DNA from: Palleronia abyssalis
Lineage (GTDB): Bacteria; Pseudomonadota; Alphaproteobacteria; Rhodobacterales; Rhodobacteraceae
NCBI RefSeq assembly: GCF_900302445.1
Contig: NZ_ONZF01000001.1
Span: 62,001-126,000 of the forward strand
Reading direction: 5' to 3'
DNA length: 64,000 nt
The first letter of the stretch is position 1. Each line of letters begins with the position of its first letter. The notes below the pieces were generated by a model. That model was not told the DNA's origin. It did no database searches and worked only from the letters and a program-made list of their open reading frames with translations. A program made the position numbers and the translations under genes. Positions 32,505-41,322 of this stretch are shown here, in pieces.

Positions 32505-33514
32505 ACCGCTTTCCCCTGGAACAGACCGGTGGGCCGGAACAGCAGGACGATCACGAGAATCGCGAAGCTGACCGCGAACTTGTAGTCGGTGGACAGAAGC
32601 TGAACCAGGCTGTCGGGCTCCAGCCGTTCGGGCAGCCAGTATTCCAGCACCTTCTTCCACGCATAGGTGATCATCACCTCGGAATAGGCGATGACGAACC
32701 CGCCCGCGATGGCGCCGATCGGCGATCCCAGGCCGCCCACGATGGCCGCCGCGAAGATCGGCAGCAGAAGCTGGAAATAGGTGAACGGCTTGTAGGACTT
32801 GTCCAGCCCGTAAAGCGTGCCCGCCACGCAGGCCAGGGCCGCCACTATGATCCAGGTGATCGCCACCACGCGCTCCGGGGATATCCCCGAAAGAAGCGCC
32901 AGATCCTCGTTGTCGGAAAACGCGCGCATCGACTTCCCCGTGCGGGTGCGGTTCAGGAACCAGAACAGCACGGCCACGACCAGCACCGCCGCGACCACGG
33001 TGATCGCTTGGCTGGTTCGGATCGCCAGCCCCTCGTCCAGACCGGTCATGTTGCGGAAATCCCGGGCCGAGATCAGAAACCGCGTCCCGTCGTCGAAATT
33101 CTGGTCGTCCGGCCCCAGAATGAAACGCGTCAGGCCGTTATAGACGAACATCACCCCCATCGAGACAATGACCAGCAGCACCGGCGTAACCTTCTGCCGA
33201 CGATAGAACCGATAGACCATGCGGTCGGTTAGCAGCACCAACCCGATAGTGATGAGGATCCCCAGGGGCAGCGCCAGAAGCGCGGTCGGGATCGGGCCCA
33301 GACCCACACCCAGCGCCTGCAGCCCCCAGGTCACCAGGATCACGGCCATGGTCCCGAAGGCCATCGTGTCGCCATGCGCGAAGTTCGAGAATCGCAGGAT
33401 CCCGTAGATCAGCGTCACCCCCAACGCCCCAAGCGCAAGCTGCGCGCCATAGGCGGTGGCGGGGATCGCCACGAAGTTCAGGAAGGCCACCAGCCCGTTC
33501 AGGAAATCCATCAT
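32501..33514 (-). CDS. livH: branched-chain amino acid ABC transporter permease LivH
   Basis: A 337-residue inner-membrane permease with eight or so hydrophobic spans. Family motifs are LGVTLIYGILRFSNFAHGD near the N-terminus, MRAFSDNEDLALLSGI in the cytoplasmic coupling loop, and PIFAAAIVGGLGSPIGAIAGG later. It forms the transmembrane pore with LivM. Its ATG overlaps the stop of the upstream periplasmic-protein gene and its stop overlaps the livM start, so three genes are translationally coupled. Confidence 0.93.
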   Translation of the reverse strand: MMDFLNGLVAFLNFVAIPATAYGAQLALGALGVTLIYGILRFSNFAHGDTMAFGTMAVILVTWGLQALGVGLGPIPTALLALPLGILITIGLVLLTDRMVYRFYRRQKVTPVLLVIVSMGVMFVYNGLTRFILGPDDQNFDDGTRFLISARDFRNMTGLDEGLAIRTSQAITVVAAVLVVAVLFWFLNRTRTGKSMRAFSDNEDLALLSGISPERVVAITWIIVAALACVAGTLYGLDKSYKPFTYFQLLLPIFAAAIVGGLGSPIGAIAGGFVIAYSEVMITYAWKKVLEYWLPERLEPDSLVQLLSTDYKFAVSFAILVIVLLFRPTGLFQGKAV

Positions 33515-33870
33515 TCCGCCGCCTCGCAGGTCCCGGCATAGTTCAGCATCAGGTTCCCCCCGGCGGAATGGACCGACAGGCGCGCCGTCTCGCCTTCGGT
33601 CCCGGTCAAAAGACGGATCGCGCTATTGCCCCGGCCCAGAAAGGCGGTGGTCCTGTCGATCAAGACCGCTTCGGCGGGCACGTCCTCGGCCGTGTCCGAC
33701 ATGATGAAATCCGCGCCGTCGGGGCGGACCGAAAGGCTGTAATCGGTCGGCTCGCACCCGGCGGCGTCATAGCATTCGGTCTGGAAATTGCATTCCAGCG
33801 GCGCGCCCTCGAACGCTGCCACTGGGGCGGCCAGCCCTAGGGCCAACGCCATCGCGGTTCTGAATATCAT
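33511..33870 (-). CDS. small periplasmic protein encoded inside the liv operon
   Basis: A protein of about 119 residues with a signal peptide (MIFRTAMALALGLAAPVAA). The mature part has four cysteines: three in LECNFQTECYDAAGCEPTD and one in GTCEAAE, suggesting two disulfides. No family is recognised. The ATG at 33870 was preferred over one at 33879 because AAAGGG is properly spaced only for the former; GGG abuts the latter. Its stop overlaps the livH start (ATGA), so it is made together with the transporter and may be an accessory factor. That role is inferred from position only. Confidence 0.7.
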   Translation of the reverse strand: MIFRTAMALALGLAAPVAAFEGAPLECNFQTECYDAAGCEPTDYSLSVRPDGADFIMSDTAEDVPAEAVLIDRTTAFLGRGNSAIRLLTGTEGETARLSVHSAGGNLMLNYAGTCEAAE

Positions 33871-33951
33871 TCTCGTCATCCCTTTCACGCCTGGGCGGCA
33901 CATCGGTCGCGGGGGCATCGAGTCGAGCGGGGCAGGTGGTGTGACACCCCT

Positions 33952-34776
33952 TCAGCCCCCAAGGAACGACCGGCGCACGTCCGGATTGGCCAGCAATTCC
34001 TTGCCCGTGCCCGTGAAGGCGTTCGCCCCCTGCACCAGCACGTATCCGCGGTCCGCGATTTCCAGCGCCTGCCGCGCGTTCTGTTCCACCATCAGGATTG
34101 AGATGCCGGTCCGCGCCACCTCGATGATCCGGTCGAACAACTCGTCCATGACGATGGGGCTGACGCCCGCGGTCGGCTCGTCCAGCATCAAAACCTGCGG
34201 CTGGGTCATCAGCGCCCGTCCCACGGCGACCTGTTGACGCTGACCGCCAGAAAGCTCTCCGGCCGCTTGGCGTCGCTTGTCGCGCAGGATCGGGAACAGG
34301 TCATAAACCTGATCCATCGTTTTGCGGATGTCGTCGCGTCGCAGGAAGGCCCCCATTTCTAGGTTCTCCTCGACGCTCATCGAGGTGAACACGTTTGACG
34401 TCTGCGGCACGAAGGCCATGCCCTTGGCCACCCGCTCCTGCGGTTTCAGGTGGGTGATTTCCTCGCCGCGCAGGCGCACGGCCCCCTCCCGCACGTTCAG
34501 CATCCCGAAAACGGCCTTCATCGCGGTCGATTTGCCCGCGCCGTTCGGCCCCACGATCACCGCGATCTGCCCCTTGTCCACAGCGACGGTGCAGGCGTGC
34601 AGGATGTCCGCGCCGGTGCCATAGCCGCCGGTCATCTTGTCACCGATCAGAACCGGCTCGCCCGGCTTCGGCTGGCTGTTCCGGGGTGCACCCGTTTGCG
34701 GCGTGGTCCCGACGGGGCGGTTCGACTTGGTGGCCGACAGGTCGTTGCTTCCGCGGTCCGAATACGTATCGCTCAT
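33952..34776 (-). CDS. livF: branched-chain amino acid ABC transporter ATP-binding protein LivF
   Basis: A 274-residue ABC ATPase. Walker A is GPNGAGKST, the signature is LSGGQRQQ, Walker B is VLMLDEPTAG, and the H-loop region is ILMVEQNARQAL. An N-terminal extension of about 50 polar residues (starting MSDTYSDRGSNDLSATK) precedes the ATPase fold and is absent from E. coli LivF; similar extensions occur in related roseobacters. The start at 34776 follows a G-rich Shine-Dalgarno. It is separated from livG by a 169-bp spacer holding a tandem repeat array. Confidence 0.93.
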   Translation of the reverse strand: MSDTYSDRGSNDLSATKSNRPVGTTPQTGAPRNSQPKPGEPVLIGDKMTGGYGTGADILHACTVAVDKGQIAVIVGPNGAGKSTAMKAVFGMLNVREGAVRLRGEEITHLKPQERVAKGMAFVPQTSNVFTSMSVEENLEMGAFLRRDDIRKTMDQVYDLFPILRDKRRQAAGELSGGQRQQVAVGRALMTQPQVLMLDEPTAGVSPIVMDELFDRIIEVARTGISILMVEQNARQALEIADRGYVLVQGANAFTGTGKELLANPDVRRSFLGG

Positions 34777-34805
34777 GCGAGGGTCCCCCGCGCGGACAGG
34801 CTGTC

Positions 34806-34915
34806 CCGACGGATGCCCGACAGACGCCCGGCGCCTGTCCGGCCGAAATCCGGCCCATGTCCGGCCACGGCGCGGCGGAAACCCGTCGCGGGTCCGGCGC
34901 ATGTCCGCCGGGTTT
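34806..34915. repeat. 22-bp-period tandem repeat array in the livG-livF spacer
   Basis: Units begin at 34806, 34828, 34850, 34872 and 34894. The best core is CCGGCSCATGTCCGGCC; the unit at 34806 reads CCGACGGATGCCCGACA and the unit at 34872 is strongly diverged. The period of 22 is not a multiple of three, and no protein frame is shared. The core is nearly palindromic (CCGG-N-CATG-N-CCGG-like). Confidence 0.7.
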
Positions 34916-34945
34916 CAGGGGCGAAAGACCCGTTTTGGGGCGTCC

Positions 34946-35722
34946 TCATGCCGGTTCCTTGTTCTTCAGACCGGTGCCGAGATACGCCTCGATCACCTCT
35001 TCGTTACTCTTGATCTCGTCGATCGTGCCCTCGGCCAGCACCTTGCCCTCGGCCATGACGATGACCGGATCGCAGAGACGCCCGATGAAATCCATGTCGT
35101 GCTCGATCATGCAGAAGGTGTATCCACGCTCCTTGTTCAGACGCAGGATCGCGTCGCCGATCGTGTTCAGAAGGGTGCGGTTCACGCCCGCGCCGACCTC
35201 GTCCAGGAACACGATCCGCGCGTCGACCATCATCGTCCGGCCCAGCTCCAGAAGCTTCTTCTGGCCGCCCGACAGGTTTCCTGCCTTCTCGTCCTTGAGG
35301 TGATCGATGGTAAGGAATTCAAGAACTTCGTCGGCCTTCTTCAGAAGGTCGGCCTCTTCCTGACGGATGCGCGCACGGTGGAACCAGGCGTTCCACAGCG
35401 TCTCCCCGGACTGGCGGGGGGGCACCATCATCAGGTTCTCGCGCACCGTCATCGAACTGAACTCGTGCGCGATCTGGAACGTCCGCAGAAGCCCCTTGTG
35501 GAACAGCGCGTGCGGCGGCAGGCCGGTGATGTCCTCGCCCGCCATGGTCACACGGCCGCTGGTCGGGGGCAGGACCCCCGCGATCACGTTGAACAGTGTC
35601 GTCTTTCCCGCACCGTTCGGACCGACGAGTCCGGTGATGGAACCTTCCGCGATTTCCAGTGTTGCCCCGTCGACGGCGTGGAACCCGCCGAAGTGCTTGT
35701 GAACGTCCTCTACGACGATCAT
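34946..35722 (-). CDS. livG: branched-chain amino acid ABC transporter ATP-binding protein LivG
   Basis: A 258-residue ABC ATPase with Walker A GPNGAGKTT, signature LSGGQKKLLELGR, Walker B IVFLDEVGAGVN and H-loop MIEHDMDF. The residue after the catalytic glutamate is Val instead of the usual Pro, a small departure from the DEP pattern. It partners LivF under the LivHM pore. The ATG at 35722 lies 116 bp downstream of the livK stop, across a strong hairpin. Confidence 0.94.
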   Translation of the reverse strand: MIVVEDVHKHFGGFHAVDGATLEIAEGSITGLVGPNGAGKTTLFNVIAGVLPPTSGRVTMAGEDITGLPPHALFHKGLLRTFQIAHEFSSMTVRENLMMVPPRQSGETLWNAWFHRARIRQEEADLLKKADEVLEFLTIDHLKDEKAGNLSGGQKKLLELGRTMMVDARIVFLDEVGAGVNRTLLNTIGDAILRLNKERGYTFCMIEHDMDFIGRLCDPVIVMAEGKVLAEGTIDEIKSNEEVIEAYLGTGLKNKEPA

Positions 35723-35790
35723 GTCCCTGCTCCCCGTGGGTGTCCGATATTGTCCCGATCGGCACGCGTTTCGGTCCGGCCGTCAAATTA

Positions 35791-35828
35791 GCAGCCCAGG
35801 CGTGTCCCTAGCCTGGGCTGCGTTTTTA
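35791..35828. terminator. 11-bp perfect hairpin between livK and livG
   Basis: GCAGCCCAGGC (35791-35801) pairs with GCCTGGGCTGC (35811-35821) around a 9-base loop. On the plus strand it is followed by GTTTTTATT, an ideal terminator, but the genes here run on the minus strand, where only a weak TAATTT follows. For the liv transcript it is more likely a partial terminator or a 3'-end stabiliser that raises livK over the permease genes. Confidence 0.75.
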
Positions 35829-35838
35829 TTCAACGATA

Positions 35839-37029
35839 TCAGCGAATTTCGACGGTCGTGAACGCGCTGTCTTCGATGTTGTATTCGCGATAGGTACCGG
35901 CGGCTTCGCCCGGTCCGATCAGCTCGACATTGGTCGCGCCGACATAGTCGATCTCGCCGCCGTCGGCCAGGATCTCGATCGCGCGGCCAAGCTGACCGGG
36001 GAGGATCTGCTCGCCTGGCTCGTTGGCGATCTCGGTGATCATCGGGCCGTAATCCGATGCGCTGGTCGAGCCTGCAGCCTCCATCGCCAACGCGAGAAGG
36101 GCTGCCGCGTCATAGCTTTCGCGCGTGTACGAGGTCGAAGGATCGAAACCAGCTTCCTCGGCGGCGGTGTTGAACGCCTCGGTGCCTTCGCCTTCGGCCC
36201 AGGGAACGGTCCCGAACGAGCCTTCCATGTCGCTGCCCAGATCGGCCAGCAGCGCTTCCGAGAACATCCCGTCGCCCATCATGAACGTGTCGAACGCGCC
36301 CGAGTCGAGCGAGGATTGGATCATCCCCTTGCCGCCCTGGTCGGCATAGCCCAGCACGACCAGCACATCGCCACCGGCAGACGCCAGCGCACCGACTTCG
36401 GCCGAATAGTCCCCCTTGCCGTCCTCGTGCGGCGCCGACAGGGTCACGGTGCCCCCGGCGTCCTCGTAGGCGGCGGTGAAGGCGTCGGCGAAGCCCTTGC
36501 CGTAGTCGTTGTTCGTATAGGTGACGGCGACTTCCTCGATCTCCCGCTCCATCAGGATGTTGGCCATAACCTCACCCTGGCGTGCATCGGACGGGGCAGT
36601 GCGGAAGAATAGGCCGTTATCCTCGGCCTGGGACAGACCCGGCGAGGTGGCGGACGGCGAAATCATAGCGACGCCGTTCGGCACGGCGACGTTGGCCAGG
36701 ATCGCCCCGGTCACGCCGGAACAGTCAGCGCCCATGATGCCCGCAACCCCGTCCGAGGTGATCAGACGCTCGGCAGCGGCCTGTGCGGCGGCGGCGTCGA
36801 TGCAGGTTGAGTCGGCGCGGACCGCTTCGAGCATACGCCCGTCGAGGATGCCGCCGGCTTCGTTGATCTCGGAGATCGCCAGCTCGGCCGCGGTGCCCAT
36901 GTTGGGCGTGATGGATTCGATGGGGCCGGTGAAGCCCAGAATGACGCCGATGCGCACCGGGTCGCCATCCTGCGCAAAAGCGCCGGTCGCGGCAGTGGTC
37001 ATCGCGGTCGCGAGAAGAAGTTTTTTCAT
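35839..37029 (-). CDS. livK: periplasmic branched-chain amino acid-type substrate-binding protein
   Basis: A 396-residue type I periplasmic binding protein. The signal peptide MKKLLLATAMTTAATGAFAQ is followed by the family opening VRIGVILGFTGPIES. Conserved later segments include MGADCSGVTGAI, ISPSATSPGLS and TYTNNDYGKGFADAF. It delivers substrate to LivHM. Which amino acid or amide it binds cannot be told from sequence alone. The ATG at 37029 follows GGGAGAAACGATCA. It is the first gene of the liv operon, downstream of a GlxA-family regulator on the same strand. Confidence 0.93.
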   Translation of the reverse strand: MKKLLLATAMTTAATGAFAQDGDPVRIGVILGFTGPIESITPNMGTAAELAISEINEAGGILDGRMLEAVRADSTCIDAAAAQAAAERLITSDGVAGIMGADCSGVTGAILANVAVPNGVAMISPSATSPGLSQAEDNGLFFRTAPSDARQGEVMANILMEREIEEVAVTYTNNDYGKGFADAFTAAYEDAGGTVTLSAPHEDGKGDYSAEVGALASAGGDVLVVLGYADQGGKGMIQSSLDSGAFDTFMMGDGMFSEALLADLGSDMEGSFGTVPWAEGEGTEAFNTAAEEAGFDPSTSYTRESYDAAALLALAMEAAGSTSASDYGPMITEIANEPGEQILPGQLGRAIEILADGGEIDYVGATNVELIGPGEAAGTYREYNIEDSAFTTVEIR

Positions 37030-37114
37030 TGATCGTTTCTCCCTGTTGCTCAGGATTTGACTCCTGGCGCGCAAGCTAGAACGCCCGTTCGGAAAAGAAA
37101 AGCAGCCCCCTGCG

Positions 37115-38122
37115 TCAGGGTTCGGCCTGGCTGCCACGTTCCCGGTACGGCGTGGTCTTGTAGTGCGCGCGGTAGCATTTCGAAAAATGCGAGGGCGAGG
37201 TGAAGCCGCAGGCCAGCGCGACGTTGATGACGCTCATATCGGTCTGAAGAAGCAGGTTGCGGGCTCGGCTAAGGCGCAACTCCATGTAGTAGCGCTTGGG
37301 GCTACGGTTCAGGTAACGGCGGAACAGGCGTTCCAACTGTCGGGTACTGAGGTCGACCTCGCGCGCCAGGATGGCGGGGCTGATCGGCTCCTCGATATGG
37401 CGCTCCATCTTCTGGATCACCTCGGACAGTTTCGGGTGGCGCACGCCGATCCGGGTGGGGGTCGACAGCCGTTGCTGATCGCGGTCCGTGCGGATCGCCG
37501 AATAGATCAGCTGATCGGCCACGGCATTCGCCATATCCTCGCCTTGGTCACGCGCGATCAGACGCAACATCAGGTCGATCGATGCGGTGCCGCCCGCGGT
37601 CGTCAGGCGGTTGCCGTCTATGGCGAAGACGCGTTTGGTCAGTTCCACGTCGTCGAACGCTTCGGCGAACCCATCGGCATTCTCCCAGTGGATCGTGGCG
37701 CGTTTGTCTTCCAGCAGCCCCGCTTTGGCCAGCGTATGCGCCCCGGTGCACAGTCCACCGATGACCGCCCCGCGCCGCGCTTCGCGCCGCAACCAGTTAA
37801 GCACCCGCTTGGTCGACGCCTGATCGACCTCAAGCCCGCCGCACACGATGATCGTCGCGTCGCGGGGCGGATCTCCCAGATCGTCGTTCAGTTGAAACAC
37901 CACGCCGGCCGAGCATGTCTTCGCCGCGCCCCCGTCGCCGGTCAACGACCAGGAATAAAGATCACGCGCTGCAAGGCGGTTCGCGATGCGCAGGCAGTCG
38001 ACCGCACCCGCAAAGCTTAGCAGGCTGAAGCGATCCAGAAGAAGAAAGGTATAGTGGCGTGCGACCCCGTCTCGCGGGGCAGCGCGCTCGGTCTTCGGCG
38101 TGGGGCGGACGGATTGTTCCAT
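37115..38122 (-). CDS. GlxA-family AraC-type transcriptional regulator
   Basis: A 335-residue regulator. The N-terminal DJ-1/PfpI-like domain (about 20-190) has the nucleophile-elbow-like cysteine in GGLCTGAHTLAKAGLL. The C-terminal AraC domain (about 225-325) has two helix-turn-helix units ending in ACGFTSPSHFSKCYRAHY. Relatives such as GbdR control glycine betaine, carnitine or arginine catabolism. Position directly before livK makes the liv transporter a candidate target. The ATG at 38122 was chosen over 38158 by family length. It is divergent from the DAHP synthase gene. Confidence 0.85.
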   Translation of the reverse strand: MEQSVRPTPKTERAAPRDGVARHYTFLLLDRFSLLSFAGAVDCLRIANRLAARDLYSWSLTGDGGAAKTCSAGVVFQLNDDLGDPPRDATIIVCGGLEVDQASTKRVLNWLRREARRGAVIGGLCTGAHTLAKAGLLEDKRATIHWENADGFAEAFDDVELTKRVFAIDGNRLTTAGGTASIDLMLRLIARDQGEDMANAVADQLIYSAIRTDRDQQRLSTPTRIGVRHPKLSEVIQKMERHIEEPISPAILAREVDLSTRQLERLFRRYLNRSPKRYYMELRLSRARNLLLQTDMSVINVALACGFTSPSHFSKCYRAHYKTTPYRERGSQAEP

Positions 38123-38246
38123 TGGCGGACCGAAGCACCATTTCCCGGCCCTTCGCAAGACGCGTAATTCGGCGGGATTGAGGTTTGCAAGCTGCGCCGC
38201 GCGCGCCTATACGTTCTCCCCGGTTTCTTTCGCAGGAGGATGGGCG

Positions 38247-39623
38247 ATGCAAATGTCCGGGATTTCGAGCTGGCGCCAGCGTGAGCGGATCCAGATGCCC
38301 GTCTATACCGACGCTGCCGCGCTGCGCGCGGTCGAGGATCGGCTACGGGCATTGCCGCCCCTTGTCTTCGCGGACGAGGCGCGGCGCCTGAAGTCCGAGC
38401 TTGCCGCGGTCAGCCGCGGGCAGGCGTTCCTTTTGCAGGGTGGGGACTGTGCCGAGAGCTTCGAGCAGTTCGGCACCGAGCAAGTCCGCGACTTCTTCAA
38501 GGTCATTCTGCAAATGGCCATGGTTCTGACCTATGGCGCGAAGGTGCCGGTGGTGAAGGTCGGCCGCATCGCCGGGCAGTTCGCCAAGCCGCGCTCGGCC
38601 CCGACCGAGACGGTGAACGACGTCGAGCTTCCCAGCTATCGCGGGGATATCATCAACGGGTTCGACTTTAGCGAAGCCGCCCGCGCGCCCGACCCGAACC
38701 GGATGATCGAGGCCTATACACAGGCTGCCGCCACATTGAACCTGTTACGCGGGCTGTCGAAGGGCGGCTTTGCCGACGTCAACAAGGTGCATGCCTGGAC
38801 GCTGGACTGGACGGCCGAGGACAAGGCGGCCGATTACCGCGCCATCGCCGGAGCGCTTCAGGACACGCTGGACTTCATCCGCGCCGCGGGCCTCAGCCCC
38901 CGCAAGGCGGAAGAACTGGCGACGGTCGACTTCTATAGCAGCCACGAGGCGCTGCTTCTGGAATACGAGGAAGGCCTGACCCGGGTCGATCCGCAGACCG
39001 GTGATCTGGTGGCCGGCTCTGGGCACCTGATCTGGATCGGCGACCGCACGCGCCAGCCCGATGGCGCGCATGTCGAGTTCTGCCGCCAGGTCATTAATCC
39101 CATCGGCCTGAAATGCGGCCCGACGACCTCGAACGAGGATCTGAAGGTCCTGATCGACAAGCTGATGGGCGGCAACCTGGACGACGCGGGGCGCCTGATG
39201 CTGATCACCCGTTTCGGCGCCGACAACGTCGAGGATCATCTGCCCCGCCTCATCGACACGGTCGAGGAGATGGGCGCAAAAGTCGTCTGGACCTGCGATC
39301 CGATGCACGGCAACACGATCAAGTCTGCCACCGGCTACAAGACTCGCCCGTTCGAGAACGTGCTGAAGGAAGTGCAGGAGTTCTTCCGTATCCACGCCGC
39401 GAAGGGCACCGTGCCCGGCGGCGTGCATTTCGAGATGACGGGGCAGGACGTGACCGAATGCACCGGAGGACTGCGGGCGCTGACCGACGAGGATCTGTCG
39501 GATCGCTACCACACGGCTTGCGATCCCCGCCTCAACGCATCGCAAGCCCTGGAACTGGCGTTCCTCGTCAACCAGTTGATGCGGAACACCAAGGGCGACG
39601 TCATGACGGCCGCCACCGCCTGA
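38247..39623 (+). CDS. class II 3-deoxy-7-phosphoheptulonate (DAHP) synthase
   Basis: A 458-residue plant-type (type II) DAHP synthase that condenses phosphoenolpyruvate and erythrose 4-phosphate, the entry step of aromatic amino acid synthesis. Visible motifs are FLLQGGDCAESF, KVGRIAGQFAKPRS, GDIINGFDF, NPIGLKCGPTT and WTCDPMHGNTI. The metal-ligand cysteine lies in QGGDC. The ATG at 38247 has GCAGGAGG at good distance; in-frame sequence back to 38100 has no homology. A hairpin terminator follows the stop. Confidence 0.95.
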   Translation: MQMSGISSWRQRERIQMPVYTDAAALRAVEDRLRALPPLVFADEARRLKSELAAVSRGQAFLLQGGDCAESFEQFGTEQVRDFFKVILQMAMVLTYGAKVPVVKVGRIAGQFAKPRSAPTETVNDVELPSYRGDIINGFDFSEAARAPDPNRMIEAYTQAAATLNLLRGLSKGGFADVNKVHAWTLDWTAEDKAADYRAIAGALQDTLDFIRAAGLSPRKAEELATVDFYSSHEALLLEYEEGLTRVDPQTGDLVAGSGHLIWIGDRTRQPDGAHVEFCRQVINPIGLKCGPTTSNEDLKVLIDKLMGGNLDDAGRLMLITRFGADNVEDHLPRLIDTVEEMGAKVVWTCDPMHGNTIKSATGYKTRPFENVLKEVQEFFRIHAAKGTVPGGVHFEMTGQDVTECTGGLRALTDEDLSDRYHTACDPRLNASQALELAFLVNQLMRNTKGDVMTAATA

Positions 39624-39630
39624 TCCACAT

Positions 39631-39658
39631 ATCCCGCGGGTTTCGCCGGCGGGATTTT
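39631..39658 (+). terminator. terminator after the DAHP synthase gene
   Basis: An ATCCCGC / GCGGGAT stem (7 bp) with an 11-base loop is followed by TTTT. It begins 8 bp after the stop codon and directly precedes the 3' end of the convergent PAS gene. Confidence 0.75.
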
Positions 39659-39660
39659 CG

Positions 39661-40302
39661 TCAAACGGGATCGACGATCCGGAACGATTGGCGGCGACGC
39701 AGGACGTCTCGCGCCCGCTCGGCATCTTCGAAGATCGGCGTGTTGGTTTGGACAGGTGCAGCCACCCGCGCCTTCAGGCGCCGGAGACGCGTATCCATAA
39801 TGTCGAACCGAAGCGGGGCCTTGGTCCGGCGTTCGGGCAAGCTGGCATAGCAGATCGCACGGGTGATCTGATCTTCGCGATCACGCAATGGCAGAAGCAA
39901 CAATTCCCCATGCATCCGCCTGCGGAATGGCGTCTTGGGGCCTGCAAGCTCCAGTTCCACCATGGACGGGCGATCGAACAGGGCTTCCATCGCATCCTCG
40001 AGCGCGCCACGCGACGCCGTCGAGATCAGCGATGTCATCGGCATGCCACGGGGTTCGATCCCGACGGCGTTTCCAATCGCCTGCCCTGCCAGACGGATCT
40101 TGGCTTGGCGGGGTGCGATGCGTTCGATCAGCACGATCTCGCCCAGAAGTCCCGAGATCCGCGCCGGGTCGATGGCGTCCCGCCCTGGCACGTCCAGCGC
40201 GCCCCCGATCTCGTTCCAGTAGGCGAGCAGTGCATCCTTGCCGGTTGGTATCAGCGCCTTGCGATGCGCTTCCAGATCGACAACCGTACTTTCCTGCGAC
40301 AT
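39661..40302 (-). CDS. PAS_5-family protein
   Basis: A 213-residue soluble protein of the PAS_5 family (PF07310 type), recognised by the pattern LLAYWNEIGG ... GRDAIDPARISGLLGEIVLIERI and the later GMPMTSLIS and LLLLPLRD. These single-domain PAS-fold proteins are common in alphaproteobacteria, and ligands and partners are mostly unknown. The ATG at 40302 has GAGGGGTC seven bases upstream; an ATG at 40317 overlaps that Shine-Dalgarno. It is divergent from yicC. Confidence 0.8.
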   Translation of the reverse strand: MSQESTVVDLEAHRKALIPTGKDALLAYWNEIGGALDVPGRDAIDPARISGLLGEIVLIERIAPRQAKIRLAGQAIGNAVGIEPRGMPMTSLISTASRGALEDAMEALFDRPSMVELELAGPKTPFRRRMHGELLLLPLRDREDQITRAICYASLPERRTKAPLRFDIMDTRLRRLKARVAAPVQTNTPIFEDAERARDVLRRRQSFRIVDPV

Positions 40303-40436
40303 GACAAGACCCCTCATGCAAATTCGGAACGCTCCGGGTCGTCTTTCCGACCGCCTTGCGACACACTGTTCCGCAAACAAGCAAATACCACGGCAGTTTC
40401 TGAAAATCTGCTGCAATTTTAACGAGAGGTTAACGG

Positions 40437-41318
40437 ATGACCGCTTCGATGACGGGGTTTGCCAGCGAAACAGGCGCTTGGGAAGGGTGGACCTGGGGCT
40501 GGGAAATGCGGTCCGTGAACGGCAAGGGGCTGGACTTGCGCCTGCGTGTGCCGGACTGGATCGGCGGGCTTGAAACCGGGCTGCGGCAACGGGTGCAGGC
40601 GGCACTCGCCCGGGGGAACGTGACCGTCTCGCTGCGTCTGACGCGCGAGGCGATCTCCGGCGGGGTGGACAGGGTCGCGGTCGAGACGGCACTGACTCAA
40701 ATCTCCACGGTCGAGGCGATAGCGGCCGAGAAAGGGCGTCCTCTGGCCCCGGTGCGCGCGATCGACATTCTGCAGATCCGGACTGCGCCCGAGTCCCTGT
40801 CTCCCGAGGCCGAAGCCGGTCTGCGCGATACCCTGATCGCCCAGTTCGAGGACGAGGTTCTGCCGGCCTTCGTCACCTCGCGCCTGGATGAGGGCCGCGC
40901 CCTGGATGCCATCCTGATGCAGCAATTGGACCGGATCGGTGACCTGGTGGCGCAGGCATCCACGGCCGCACGGGACCGTCAGGCGGGGCAGGGCGACGCA
41001 TTACGCGCCGCCATTGCCCGCATCGCGCCAGAGGCCAGCGTCGATCCCGACCGCCTGGCACAGGAGCTGGCCCTTCTGGCGGTCAAGCAGGACGTGACCG
41101 AGGAACTGGACCGGCTGTGCGCCCATGTCGCCGCGGCCAAGGCCGAGATGCGCCGGGACGGCCCCAAGGGACGCAAGCTCGACTTCCTGATGCAGGAGTT
41201 CAACCGCGAGGCCAACACTCTGTGTTCCAAGTCTCAGGATGCGGCGTTGACGGCCATCGGGCTTGACCTCAAAACCGTCATAGATCAACTCCGCGAACAG
41301 GTTCAGAACGTGGAGTGA
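40437..41318 (+). CDS. yicC: YicC-family endoribonuclease
   Basis: A 293-residue protein of the YicC/YloC family. The N-terminal opening SMTGFAS, the [15 protein letters not shown] segment, and the C-terminal DUF1732 core ([23 protein letters not shown]) are intact. YicC acts as a metal-dependent endoribonuclease affecting small RNAs in E. coli. The gene precedes gmk with 4 bp between, a conserved arrangement. The Shine-Dalgarno is GAGAGG, and the stop lies just before the gmk ribosome binding region. Confidence 0.92.
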   Translation: MTASMTGFASETGAWEGWTWGWEMRSVNGKGLDLRLRVPDWIGGLETGLRQRVQAALARGNVTVSLRLTREAISGGVDRVAVETALTQISTVEAIAAEKGRPLAPVRAIDILQIRTAPESLSPEAEAGLRDTLIAQFEDEVLPAFVTSRLDEGRALDAILMQQLDRIGDLVAQASTAARDRQAGQGDALRAAIARIAPEASVDPDRLAQELALLAVKQDVTEELDRLCAHVAAAKAEMRRDGPKGRKLDFLMQEFNREANTLCSKSQDAALTAIGLDLKTVIDQLREQVQNVE

Positions 41319-41322
41319 TCTC

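Noticed and set aside
30900-32585. 561-codon plus-strand frame opposite livM
   Set aside because: Antisense to an unambiguous permease, extremely His/Asp/Arg-rich, no motif.
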